From: an uncultured Alphaproteobacteria bacterium
Lineage (GTDB): Bacteria > Pseudomonadota > Alphaproteobacteria > Puniceispirillales > UBA1172
Assembly (NCBI GenBank): GCA_958431225.1
Contig: OY288107.1
Location: 693,953 to 757,952 of the forward strand
Direction: 5' to 3'
DNA: 64,000 bases
In this document: positions 39,885 through 48,414 of the stretch, piece by piece
How the letters are laid out: each line of letters begins with the position of its first letter
Position numbering within the stretch: the first letter of the stretch is position 1
The notes under the pieces: generated by a model
The model's database searches: none
Told to the model about the DNA's origin: nothing
What the model saw: the letters and a program-made list of their open reading frames with translations, nothing else
Program-made: the position numbers and the translations under genes

Positions 39885-41530
39885 TTCAAGCAAAGAATCT
39901 ATCGGTGGCATTCAACAAAAAACCGATTCTATCGTCGCTATCCTTTGATATAGAGGCGGGCGAGTGCTTGGGACTCATCGGGGCAAGCGGGGCGGGAAAA
40001 TCCATGTTAGCACTAGCCCTAATGGGGCTTCTCCCCGATGGGTTTTCGGCAAGCGGCACCGTGCGCTTAAACGGCAAACCACTAGACCTCAACAACGACA
40101 ACGCCATGCGCCAACATCGCGGGCGCGATATGGCGCTGGTATTCCAAGAACCCGCCCTAAATCCCATCCGCAACATAGGCACCCAACTAACCGAGGCAAT
40201 CCAATTCACCAAAGCCACCGCCACCGACGCCTATAATATGGCAAGCGAAGCCCTAGCACAGGTAGGATTATCAAACGTTTTTGACCGCCTCCCGGACACA
40301 TTATCCGGGGGCGAACGCCAGCGCGTCATGATTGCCATGGCCATGTTAGCCCGCCCCGCCCTACTCATCGCCGACGAGCCCACCACATCACTAGACACGG
40401 TCACACAAAAAGAAATTTTGGCACTAATGCAAAATCTAGCCAAGCAAAACAACACCGCCATTTTACTCATCAGCCACGACTTAGCCCTAATCAGCACCGA
40501 AGTAAAACGCCTATTAGTCATGGATAAAGGCGCCATCATAGACGCAGCCAAAGCCCCAAACTGCGCCAAAAAACTGACCCACCCCATCAGCCAAACTTTA
40601 TTAAAGGCAGCACAGCTACCCGCCAAACCCGCCAGCAAACCCGCCGCCAGTAGCCCCGCTACCAAAAAACCCCCACCCCTCCTCATCGCCGAAAATTTGG
40701 AAAAATCCTACCCGGCAAGCGCGGGGGCAGGTTGGAATTTTTTCGGCAGAACGAGCAAACAAAACCGCATATTAGAAAACATTTCATTCCAGCTAAATCA
40801 GGGCGAATGTTTAGGGCTAGTAGGCGAAAGCGGCGCCGGCAAATCCACATTATCGCGCCTATTATTAGGGCTTGAGGCGCCAACAAAAGGCAGCATCACC
40901 CTAGCCGGACGCCCCCTCATTTTCGGTACCATCCCCCGCCAACAACGCCGCCAGTTAAGCGCCGTATTCCAAGACCCCTTCACCGCCTTCAACCCCCGCC
41001 ACAGCATCCGCCGCATCATAGCCGAACCCCTAACCCTAATGCCCAAAACCTTAATGCCCACAATGCCCACACGCCAAACCCCAAATGCCATCAGCCCCGA
41101 TGCCATCACGCATGCGGTCGCCACCGCCCTCACCCAAGTCGGGCTAGACCCCACAAGCATGCACCGCTACATCCACGAGTTTTCCGGCGGGCAACGCCAA
41201 CGCATAGCCATCGCCCGCGCCCTCATCACCCGCCCCGAGGTCATCATTTTTGACGAAGCCGTATCCAGCCTAGACAGCCGCAGCCGCCACCAAGTCCTAG
41301 AACTCATCACGCAGCTCTTAGAGACGCACCAACTCAGCGCCATTTTCATAAGCCACGACCTTGCGGTCATCCGCGCAATCTGTCATCGTGTCATGGTTTT
41401 GGACGGCGGACAGATAGTTGAAATGGGCGCAACCTCAGACATTTTTAACAAACCCAACCATGCGGCAACAAAACGTCTAATCAAAGCCATCCCAAATGCA
41501 ACTATAAAAAATACAAAAAAGGATTCTTAA
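39875..41530 (+). CDS. Fused ABC ATPase (DppD-DppF in one chain)
   Basis: This 551-residue protein contains two complete ABC ATPase domains, as in GsiA or YejF. The first has Walker A GASGAGKS near residue 36, signature LSGGERQR and Walker B LLIADEPT; the second has Walker A GESGAGKS near residue 315, signature FSGGQRQR and Walker B VIIFDEAV. A flexible Ala/Pro/Lys-rich linker around residues 243-265 joins them. Here the peptide-importer ATPases, usually two genes, form one polypeptide that energises both permeases. The start overlaps the DppC-type gene by ten bases. Confidence 0.93.
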   Translation: MALIQAKNLSVAFNKKPILSSLSFDIEAGECLGLIGASGAGKSMLALALMGLLPDGFSASGTVRLNGKPLDLNNDNAMRQHRGRDMALVFQEPALNPIRNIGTQLTEAIQFTKATATDAYNMASEALAQVGLSNVFDRLPDTLSGGERQRVMIAMAMLARPALLIADEPTTSLDTVTQKEILALMQNLAKQNNTAILLISHDLALISTEVKRLLVMDKGAIIDAAKAPNCAKKLTHPISQTLLKAAQLPAKPASKPAASSPATKKPPPLLIAENLEKSYPASAGAGWNFFGRTSKQNRILENISFQLNQGECLGLVGESGAGKSTLSRLLLGLEAPTKGSITLAGRPLIFGTIPRQQRRQLSAVFQDPFTAFNPRHSIRRIIAEPLTLMPKTLMPTMPTRQTPNAISPDAITHAVATALTQVGLDPTSMHRYIHEFSGGQRQRIAIARALITRPEVIIFDEAVSSLDSRSRHQVLELITQLLETHQLSAIFISHDLAVIRAICHRVMVLDGGQIVEMGATSDIFNKPNHAATKRLIKAIPNATIKNTKKDS

Positions 41531-42430
41531 ATGTATAATAAACTCAAAACCAACGGAACGCTATTAGCATGGTTCGGGGTCATATTATTAGCTCCCGATG
41601 CGCTACTTATCCGATTCAGCGGCTTGGACGGCATAGCATTATTATTCTGGCGGGGCTTACTAGCGGGAGGCACGTTGCTAATTCTATGGATGTGTTTTAG
41701 CGGCGAAAAAGCAAAACAAGATTGGACGGTGATATTATCACCAATCGGTTTGTTTTTTGTGGCTGTCCATGTTATAAATGTGATAGCATTCGCCATAGGC
41801 ATAACCATGACCTCAGCGGTAGTCATGCTAACCGGCCTAGCAACCATGCCATTATTCACCATCCTATTTTCCATCCCAATACTAGGCGAGCGTCCAAATT
41901 GGCAAACATGGTTAGCCGTAATCTGCTGTATGTTTGGGATTCTGATAGTGGTATTAAGCGGACACCAAGCCATAGGCGCACCCAAGGGTAGCCCTATAAT
42001 AGGCGGCTTTTTAGGCGTATCAGCGGCGGCAGGTTTAGGTCTAACAATGGTACTAAAACGCAAAAACCCAAAATTACCAATCCTACTATCAGCAGGCTGG
42101 GCAAACATAATCAGCGTGATATTAGCATGGGGCATATTAGGACAACAAATCCCAACCCTACCAGAAACCCCCCTAGCCCTAACATCATTAATGATAATGG
42201 GAACAATAGTCCTCCCCCTAGCCTTCTTCGCCCTAATGGTAGCCCCCCGCTACACCACCGCCACCACCGTAGGTCTAATAATGCTAACAGAAAGCATAAT
42301 GGGCCCCCTATGGGTATGGCTAGGAACAACAGAACGCCCAAGCCCCCTAATGGCACTCGGTTCAGCAATAGTGATAGCATCACTAGGCTATTATTTTTTG
42401 AGGGCGCAGAAGGGAGCTGGCGGAAGTTAA
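41531..42430 (+). CDS. DMT-superfamily (EamA) transporter, downstream of the peptide-type importer
   Basis: This 299-residue protein has ten predicted helices and two EamA repeats. It starts at the base after the ATPase stop with AAAGGA just upstream, so it belongs to the same operon. Its substrate is unknown; it may export a product of the imported ligand. Codon use leans strongly to CTA, ATA and TTA, and CTAG is frequent, as in soeC and the cyclophilin gene. Confidence 0.9.
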   Translation: MYNKLKTNGTLLAWFGVILLAPDALLIRFSGLDGIALLFWRGLLAGGTLLILWMCFSGEKAKQDWTVILSPIGLFFVAVHVINVIAFAIGITMTSAVVMLTGLATMPLFTILFSIPILGERPNWQTWLAVICCMFGILIVVLSGHQAIGAPKGSPIIGGFLGVSAAAGLGLTMVLKRKNPKLPILLSAGWANIISVILAWGILGQQIPTLPETPLALTSLMIMGTIVLPLAFFALMVAPRYTTATTVGLIMLTESIMGPLWVWLGTTERPSPLMALGSAIVIASLGYYFLRAQKGAGGS

Positions 42431-42492
42431 AAACTTGACTTTTTTGGTGGGGTTTGGTATGTGGGGGAAGGTAGCGTTAAGGAGACTAAAAA

Positions 42493-44439
42493 ATGGCACG
42501 AAAAACCGACAAACAAAAGGCGAAAGAACTCGGTAATGAGGTAGTTCGCCTCCGTAATAAAGTAACGACCCCCCAAGAACTAAGGGCATGGGCGGAAGAT
42601 ACCTTACGCAAAATGGATGAGGCGATTAAACTTGACCCCGAAAAGACTGGGGCATGGATTTTTCGGGGATATGCAAAAGATGATTTAGGCGACCATCAAG
42701 GCGCGATTGACGATTACACCAAAACGATTGAGCTTGACCCAAAAAACGTTTTCGCATGGAGCAGCCGAGGGTTTGCAAAAAATGAATTAGGCGACCATCA
42801 AGGCGCGATTGATGATTGCACCAAAACGATTGAGCTTGACCCCCATCGCGCCGGGTCATGGTACTGTCGGGGGCTTGCGAAAGATGAATTAGGCGACTAT
42901 CACGCGATTGACGATTTCACCAAAGCGATTGAACTTAATCCCAAATTTGCCCGCGCATGGAGTCACCGAGGAAGTGTAAAAAGCACATTAGGCGACCATC
43001 AAGGCGCGATTGATGATTGCACCAAAGCGATTGAACTTGACCCCGAAGATGCCATCACATGGAAAAATAGAGGGGAAGTAAAATACGCATTAGGCGACCG
43101 CCAAGGTGCTATTGATGATTACACCAAAGCGCTTGAACTTGAACCAGAAGATGCCGCCACTTGGAATAAGCGGGGACTTGAAAAAAATAAATTAGGCGAC
43201 CATCAAGGCGCGATTGATGATTACACCAAGGCGATTGAAATTGACCCCAAAAAGTTTGCAACATGGAACAATCGAGGATTAGCAAAATATGACTTAGGCG
43301 ACTTTCAAGGCGCGATAGACGATTGCACCAAGGCGATTGAACTTAAACCCGAAAATACCACAGCATGGAACACCCTAGAGTTGGCAAAAAATGAATTAGG
43401 TGACCATCAAGGCGCGATTGAACTTGACCCAAAATATGCCGATGCATGGAGTAATAGGGGAGGCGCAAAAAACAAATTAGGTGATTATCAAAACGCGATT
43501 GATGATTACACCAAAGAGATTGAACTTGATCCAGAAAATGCCGCCACTTGGAATAAGCGGGGACTTGAAAAAAATAAATTAGGCGACCATCAAGGTGCGA
43601 TTGATGATTACACCAAGGCGATTGAACTTAACCCCAAAAAGGTTGCAGCATGGAACAACCGAGGGACAGCAAAATACGCATTGAACGACTATCAAGGCGC
43701 GATTGATGATTACACCAAGGCGATTGAAATTGACCCCGAAAATGCCACAGCATGGAGCACCCTAGGGTTGGCAAGATGCGCACTAGGCGACTATCAAGGC
43801 GCGATTGACGATTGCACCAAGGCGATTGAAATTGACCCCGAAAATGCCACAGCATGGAACAACCGAGGATTGGCAAAATACGCATTAGGCGACCATCAAG
43901 GCGCATTTGAAGACTACACCAAGGCGATTAAACTTGACCCAAAAGATGCCACCGCATGGCATCTTCGGGCATTTGTAAAATATCGGGAACGTGTACCACA
44001 CAAATCCGCCCGATTTCGACGCGCTATTGCTGATTTAAACAAAGCGATTGTACTTGACCCAAAATATGCCGCCGCATGGCATAGCCGAGGATTTGAAAAA
44101 GACAAATTAGGCGACCATCAAGGCGCGATTGATGATTATACCAAAGCGATTGAACTTGACCCCGAAAATGCCACCACATGGAACAACCGAGGATTGGCAA
44201 AAAGCAAAATGGGTATGGAGAAAATGGCCGATGCCTTAGATGACTACAAAGGCGCAATTTATGATTATGAAAAAGCAATTAGACTTAACCCCAAAAATGC
44301 CACCACATGGCATAACCTAGGGACAGCAAGATTCCGTTTGGGCAAATATGGCGATGCCATATTAGGTTTTAGCGTATCACTAATATTAGAACTAAAATCG
44401 TTTCTAAATCGTCTTTGCAAGAAATCAAAAAAATGTTAA
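42493..44439 (+). CDS. Long TPR-repeat protein with frameshifted C-terminus
   Basis: This 648-residue soluble protein consists of about 17 TPR units of 34 residues after a basic N-terminal helix shared with its two downstream paralogues (MARKTDKQKAKELG). Units follow the pattern A-W-x-x-R-G-x-A-K-x-x-L-G-D-x-Q-G-A-I-D-D-Y-T-K-A-I-E-L-D-P. One unit lacks seven residues (around 43411), probably by slippage between GCGATTGA repeats, and another lacks Gly-Ala-type residues (around 42900). It has no membrane segment, unlike its paralogues. The end reads NRLCKKSKKC, while the paralogue-type tail is encoded in another frame up to 44474, so it looks like a paralogue that lost its membrane domain. It probably serves as a protein-binding scaffold; the partner is unknown. 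Confidence 0.85.
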   Translation: MARKTDKQKAKELGNEVVRLRNKVTTPQELRAWAEDTLRKMDEAIKLDPEKTGAWIFRGYAKDDLGDHQGAIDDYTKTIELDPKNVFAWSSRGFAKNELGDHQGAIDDCTKTIELDPHRAGSWYCRGLAKDELGDYHAIDDFTKAIELNPKFARAWSHRGSVKSTLGDHQGAIDDCTKAIELDPEDAITWKNRGEVKYALGDRQGAIDDYTKALELEPEDAATWNKRGLEKNKLGDHQGAIDDYTKAIEIDPKKFATWNNRGLAKYDLGDFQGAIDDCTKAIELKPENTTAWNTLELAKNELGDHQGAIELDPKYADAWSNRGGAKNKLGDYQNAIDDYTKEIELDPENAATWNKRGLEKNKLGDHQGAIDDYTKAIELNPKKVAAWNNRGTAKYALNDYQGAIDDYTKAIEIDPENATAWSTLGLARCALGDYQGAIDDCTKAIEIDPENATAWNNRGLAKYALGDHQGAFEDYTKAIKLDPKDATAWHLRAFVKYRERVPHKSARFRRAIADLNKAIVLDPKYAAAWHSRGFEKDKLGDHQGAIDDYTKAIELDPENATTWNNRGLAKSKMGMEKMADALDDYKGAIYDYEKAIRLNPKNATTWHNLGTARFRLGKYGDAILGFSVSLILELKSFLNRLCKKSKKC

Positions 44440-44474
44440 AACAAATCACCAAACGCGACACGAAAGAGGACTAA
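44409..44474 (+). pseudogene. Out-of-frame remnant of the TPR paralogue C-terminal tail
   Basis: Read in the frame starting at 44409, these bases encode SSLQEIKKMLKQITKRDTKED and a stop. This matches the tail of the downstream paralogue (LLQEIKNLLERLTKSNTKED). The stop sits in the same GAGGACTAACCCATGGCA junction context as between the next two genes. The upstream gene reaches its own stop at 44439 in a different frame. Confidence 0.7.
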
Positions 44475-44477
44475 CCC

Positions 44478-45704
44478 ATGGCACGAAAAACCAATAAACA
44501 GAGGGCACAGGAACTCATTGATGAGGTAAAACGCCTCTATGATGAGGCAAAGACCGAGCAAGAAAAAAAAGCATGGCCGAAAATTGCCTTATCGAAGATG
44601 AAAATAGCGGTTAAACTTGATCCAGAAAACCCTGAGGCATGGTTTTTGAAGGGAATTGCAAATAGCGCATTAGATAATCATCAAGACGCGATTGCTGATT
44701 ACACCAAGGCGAGTGAACTTAATCCTACAGAAGTCAACTTATGGATCAACCGAGCGATGGTAAAAAAAGAATTGGGCGACCTTCAAGGCGCGATTAAAGA
44801 TTTCACCAAGGCGATTGAAATTGACCCTACAAACGCCACATTATGGAATGGTCGAGGACTTGTAAAAAATTTATCAGGTGACCATCAAGGCGCAATTGCT
44901 GATTACACCAAGGCGATTGAACTTGATCCGAAAAATGCTGGGGCATGGGGTAATAGAGGGTTAGTAAAATTCCGTTTGGGTTATTATGACGATGCTATTA
45001 AGGATATTGATGAAGCACTAGGATTAGACCCGACAAAAATCCAATTCCAACAACTTCGCCAAGGGATAGAAATTGCAAAATTGCGCGCGGAATCTGGTGA
45101 ATTTGAGCAGCAAAGGATAAAGGAAAGCAGAAGACGACTAAAATTTGAATTGCACACACTGCAATTTTCTCTTTTTTTCTATCGGGTAGCAAGAATCGTT
45201 TTATTTGCCTTCCTTTTTGACTTGATTATTGCCTATTGGTCAGGGAGGTTTGTTATTTTCTCATATCTTCCAAATTTGCCTAATTTACACGATCTCGCCA
45301 CTACGCTGAATGAAATTTTCCGTTCCGAACCAACCTCTTTCAGTGACTTTCTTTTCATTGTTTCACGCGTTAGCACCCTTAGTATTATCATTTTTCCTGT
45401 TGTTTGGGGAATTCGACTACTCAATCTCGGGATTGAACGTGCAGAAACGCTCAAATGGGATATTTTTAGCCGCGCTAACACTGAGAACAGTATTGGATAT
45501 TATCAGCGCGAACTAGGCAACAAGCGCAATGATTTTATTATCAGCTATATGAAGGATTGGATGAATAACAATCCCGCTGACCGATTAGTTGCCTTACGGC
45601 GCAAAAAATCCGCCGCCAACGAAAAACCCAAAAACGAAACCCTATTGCAAGAAATCAAAAACCTGCTAGAACGTCTCACCAAGAGCAACACAAAGGAGGA
45701 CTAA
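44478..45704 (+). CDS. TPR protein with two membrane segments, paralogue 2
   Basis: This 408-residue protein starts with the shared MARKTNKQRAQEL helix and about five TPR units (to roughly residue 190). A basic/acidic coiled segment follows, then two hydrophobic stretches (about residues 230-255 and 290-315) and a cytoplasmic C-terminal part ending LLERLTKSNTKED. The TPR part would be cytoplasmic and tethered. An AGAGGA site precedes the start and the next paralogue begins three bases after its stop. The three-gene array has lower G+C than the flanking transport genes, suggesting acquisition or rapid local duplication. Function is unknown. Confidence 0.83.
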   Translation: MARKTNKQRAQELIDEVKRLYDEAKTEQEKKAWPKIALSKMKIAVKLDPENPEAWFLKGIANSALDNHQDAIADYTKASELNPTEVNLWINRAMVKKELGDLQGAIKDFTKAIEIDPTNATLWNGRGLVKNLSGDHQGAIADYTKAIELDPKNAGAWGNRGLVKFRLGYYDDAIKDIDEALGLDPTKIQFQQLRQGIEIAKLRAESGEFEQQRIKESRRRLKFELHTLQFSLFFYRVARIVLFAFLFDLIIAYWSGRFVIFSYLPNLPNLHDLATTLNEIFRSEPTSFSDFLFIVSRVSTLSIIIFPVVWGIRLLNLGIERAETLKWDIFSRANTENSIGYYQRELGNKRNDFIISYMKDWMNNNPADRLVALRRKKSAANEKPKNETLLQEIKNLLERLTKSNTKED

Positions 45705-45707
45705 CCC

Positions 45708-46745
45708 ATGGCAAGAAAAACCAAAAAGCAAAAGGCACAAGAATTTGTTGATGAGGCAAGCCGTCTCTATAATGAAGCAAAAGACGCTCAAGAAAGAACG
45801 GCATGGGCTAAAAACACCTTACCTAAATCTGAAGAGGCAATAAAACTTGATCCAAGTAATGCCAGAACATGGTCTTGGCGGGGAGTTGCAAAAGCCAATT
45901 TAGGTCATCATAAAGATGCGATTGGCGATTACAGCAAAGCGATTGAACTTGAACCCGAAAACGCCATTTTATGGTGCAACCGAGGACTTGCAAAAAGCGA
46001 ATTAGATGACAGCCAAGGCGCGATTGACGATTACAGCAAGGCTATTAAGTTTGACCCTAAATATGTCATTGCATGGAATAACCGAGGGTGGGCAAAATTT
46101 CGTTTGCGTAAATACTCCGATGCTATCAAAGATTATGACAAAGTATTGAAAATAGAGTCACATAATGAAGTAGCTCAAAACAACAGACAATTGGCTGTTG
46201 CAGCTGAGGAAGAAGAAAAAACACGCAAAAAGGCGAAAGAATATCACGAACGACTAACAACAAAATCAGACAAATTTGACAAGTATTTCAAACGCAACAT
46301 TAAGCACCGCCGGTGGCTTTTTATTGGCGTTGTTGGCATCATTATTGTTTATGTTGTTGCCCTTATTTTGATGATCGTATGTTCTTACATTGTTTTATCC
46401 GGTCCGTTCGATCTGCTTCCTTATCTTGCTTTGCTTTTCGCCATTCTATCGCCGTTTATTTGGCTCATCCGCATCAATATTAGAGAAGCTGAAAGAAATC
46501 TCACCCTGAGAGAAGATTATTATGGTCGTTACACCGTCGAACTCTATCTGCAACGCTTTTTTGTCAGCACTGACCGTCAAGAATTTGCCCAGAAATATAT
46601 GACCTATTGGATGTATAACAATCCTTCCGAAACCCTAATCCGCCTCGCCAATAAATCTGCCGAAAAACCCGAATTACCGCAATTTGAGCAAATAAATAAT
46701 GTCGCCAAAAACGTCCAGCCTCCCCCTACCGACCCAAAACCCTAA
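45708..46745 (+). CDS. TPR protein with two membrane segments, paralogue 3
   Basis: This 345-residue protein repeats the design of paralogue 2: an N-terminal MARKTKKQKAQEF helix, about four TPR units, a charged linker, two hydrophobic segments (about residues 202-230 and 238-260) and a C-terminal cytoplasmic tail. The WMYNNPSETL stretch near its end parallels WMNNNPADRL in paralogue 2. A strong AAGGAGGA site lies before the ATG. Its 3' end overlaps the convergent znuB gene by 20 bases. Function is unknown; the three proteins may form one membrane-anchored complex. Confidence 0.83.
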   Translation: MARKTKKQKAQEFVDEASRLYNEAKDAQERTAWAKNTLPKSEEAIKLDPSNARTWSWRGVAKANLGHHKDAIGDYSKAIELEPENAILWCNRGLAKSELDDSQGAIDDYSKAIKFDPKYVIAWNNRGWAKFRLRKYSDAIKDYDKVLKIESHNEVAQNNRQLAVAAEEEEKTRKKAKEYHERLTTKSDKFDKYFKRNIKHRRWLFIGVVGIIIVYVVALILMIVCSYIVLSGPFDLLPYLALLFAILSPFIWLIRINIREAERNLTLREDYYGRYTVELYLQRFFVSTDRQEFAQKYMTYWMYNNPSETLIRLANKSAEKPELPQFEQINNVAKNVQPPPTDPKP

Positions 46746-47535
46746 CCGCCGCCAACCCAACAAAAAACTGCCCCGCCGTTACCATCACTATACTAGGTCC
46801 GGCGGGGGCGTTTAGGGTTGTTGATGTTATTAAGCCGAAAACTACCCCGGACACTGCCAGCATCACTGACCTTACTGCCATGCCTTCGGGGGAGCGTGCT
46901 GCTAGTCTTGCTGTGGCGGCGGGGATAATTAATAATGCTGTGATGAGCAGCACCCCGACTACGCGCACGGATAACGCCACCGCTAATGCCATCAACACTA
47001 AAAATGATAGTTGGTGGGCGCGCAATTTTATCCCGTGTAGCCTTGCTAGATTTTCATCCAACGTCAGCAACACCAGCCCGCGCCATAGCACCGCCAGCAC
47101 CCCTAACCCGAACACCGCCCCTGCCGCTATCAATACCACCTCGCCCCACGACACTGCCAAAATATCGCCGAAAAGATAGGCGTGCAGGTCAATGCGCCGC
47201 CGCCATACTGCCAGCAACACCAGCGCCGTGGCTAACCCGCCATGCGCCAAAATCCCTAGCAATGTATCCATTTCAACCCGCCACCGCAACTGCATGGCAA
47301 ACAGCATCAGCGCGAACACCACCGCTACGCCTAGTAATCCCAAATTGACACTAAACCCAAACACCGCCCCCAACGCCACGCCTAGCATAGAACTATGCGC
47401 CAGCGAGTCGCCAAAATACGCCATCTGCCGCCAGACGACAAAGCACCCCAACGCCGCCGCCAGCACCGAAGCCGCCCCCGCCCCCAACAACGCCCGCACC
47501 ATAAATGGCTCAAATAACAACGACAGATTATCCAT
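46726..47535 (-). CDS. znuB: Zinc ABC transporter permease ZnuB
   Basis: This 269-residue inner-membrane protein belongs to the ABC-3 permease family. It shows the conserved WRQMAYFGDSLAHSSMLGVALG near residue 35 and the LLIIPAATARLAARS segment near residue 200, with about eight helices. I start it at ATG 47535, which overlaps the znuC stop; a GTG one codon earlier is also possible. With ZnuC and the divergent ZnuA it would import zinc. It ends convergently within the last 20 bases of the third TPR gene. Confidence 0.92.
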   Translation of the reverse strand: MDNLSLLFEPFMVRALLGAGAASVLAAALGCFVVWRQMAYFGDSLAHSSMLGVALGAVFGFSVNLGLLGVAVVFALMLFAMQLRWRVEMDTLLGILAHGGLATALVLLAVWRRRIDLHAYLFGDILAVSWGEVVLIAAGAVFGLGVLAVLWRGLVLLTLDENLARLHGIKLRAHQLSFLVLMALAVALSVRVVGVLLITALLIIPAATARLAARSPEGMAVRSVMLAVSGVVFGLITSTTLNAPAGPSIVMVTAGQFFVGLAAVRVLGR

Positions 47536-48299
47536 CACGCATCCTCCCCGTGCGCACCATGTGGCACGCTGTGTGTGTGGTCATGCTGATGATGATAAAC
47601 CGCCATCATCTCCGCCATATTATCGCCGAAGAGCCGTTGGAATTCGGGGTCGCGCGCCACCATTTGTGGCTCGCCGGAACAACAAATATGCCGATACAAA
47701 CACACCACTTTGCGCGTTGATGCCATGACCATGTGCAGGTCGTGCGACACCATCAAAATGCTCGTTTTGGTATCGCGGTGGATGGCATCTAGCAGCGCGT
47801 AAAACGCCAACTGCCCGGACAGGTCTAGGTTCTGCGCCGGCTCATCCAATATCAACAACTGCGGTGCCGCGGCGAGTGCTTGTGCCAGCAAAACCCGTTG
47901 CCGTTCGCCCCCAGATAGTGCCTGCAACGGTTTGTCCAAAAGCGATTCAATCTGCGCCAGCTCCGCCAGAGTTTCAAACTCCGTCCCAGACTCCGCCCCC
48001 GCCCCCGCGCCCGCGCCCGCACCAGTCAAATCCAAAAACCGCGCCACACTAATCGGCATAGACGGATTAGCCCGAAACCCTTGGGGCATATACCCAATCC
48101 GTAGATTTTTTTGCCGCACCACCGCCCCCGACCCTGCCCGCACCAACCCCATCATCACTTTGAGCAAAGTAGATTTCCCCGCCCCATTCGGCCCGATAAT
48201 GGTGAGAAAATCGGCGGCACCAATTTTTAACGACACATCGTCAAGAATTGTCTTGCCATCATAGCAAAGCGTGATATTTTTAGCGTCAATTAGCGTCAT
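47535..48299 (-). CDS. znuC: Zinc ABC transporter ATP-binding protein ZnuC
   Basis: This 254-residue ATPase has Walker A GPNGAGKST near residue 36, signature LSGGERQR and Walker B LLILDEPAQNLD, with ZnuC-like features such as a histidine-rich C-terminus (HHQHDHTHSVPHGAHGEDA). I chose ATG 48299, where MTLIDAKNITL starts, over a longer frame that runs through the znuA promoter. A Gly-Ala repeat (residues near 92-101) is encoded by five tandem GC-rich hexanucleotides, giving a flexible insertion after the Q-loop. The His-rich tail may sense or buffer zinc. It is divergent from znuA across 115 bases. Confidence 0.93.
   Translation of the reverse strand: MTLIDAKNITLCYDGKTILDDVSLKIGAADFLTIIGPNGAGKSTLLKVMMGLVRAGSGAVVRQKNLRIGYMPQGFRANPSMPISVARFLDLTGAGAGAGAGAESGTEFETLAELAQIESLLDKPLQALSGGERQRVLLAQALAAAPQLLILDEPAQNLDLSGQLAFYALLDAIHRDTKTSILMVSHDLHMVMASTRKVVCLYRHICCSGEPQMVARDPEFQRLFGDNMAEMMAVYHHQHDHTHSVPHGAHGEDA
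47995..48024 (-). repeat. Hexanucleotide microsatellite inside znuC
   Basis: Five six-base units (GCCCCC twice, GCGCCC twice, then GCACCA on the plus strand) encode five Gly-Ala pairs on the minus strand. Because the unit is six bases, changes in number would lengthen or shorten the loop without shifting the frame. Confidence 0.8.
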
Positions 48300-48414
48300 G
48301 GGAATAAACTCAGGGGATAAACTCAGGGAATTACAAAAACCTCTCTTGGTAAGATGCCCCATGACATAACCCGATAACGCCCCAATAATCAAGGGGGCAA
48401 TCAAGGAATGAATC
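48300..48414. promoter_or_regulatory. Divergent znuC/znuA control region with a 12-bp direct repeat
   Basis: The gap holds a perfect direct repeat ATAAACTCAGGG (48304-48315 and 48317-48328) just upstream of the znuC start. A zinc-responsive Zur site is expected here, but I could not find the usual TAATGTTATAACATTA-like palindrome; GACATAACCCGATAACG (48361-48377) is only a weak candidate. Confidence 0.35.

Noticed and set aside
42493-44439. Regular DNA repeats that could be a CRISPR array
   Set aside because: The 102-base period encodes in-frame 34-residue TPR units with no spacers.
48300-48414. Canonical Zur box between znuC and znuA
   Set aside because: I found no convincing palindrome, only a direct repeat and one weak half-symmetric site.
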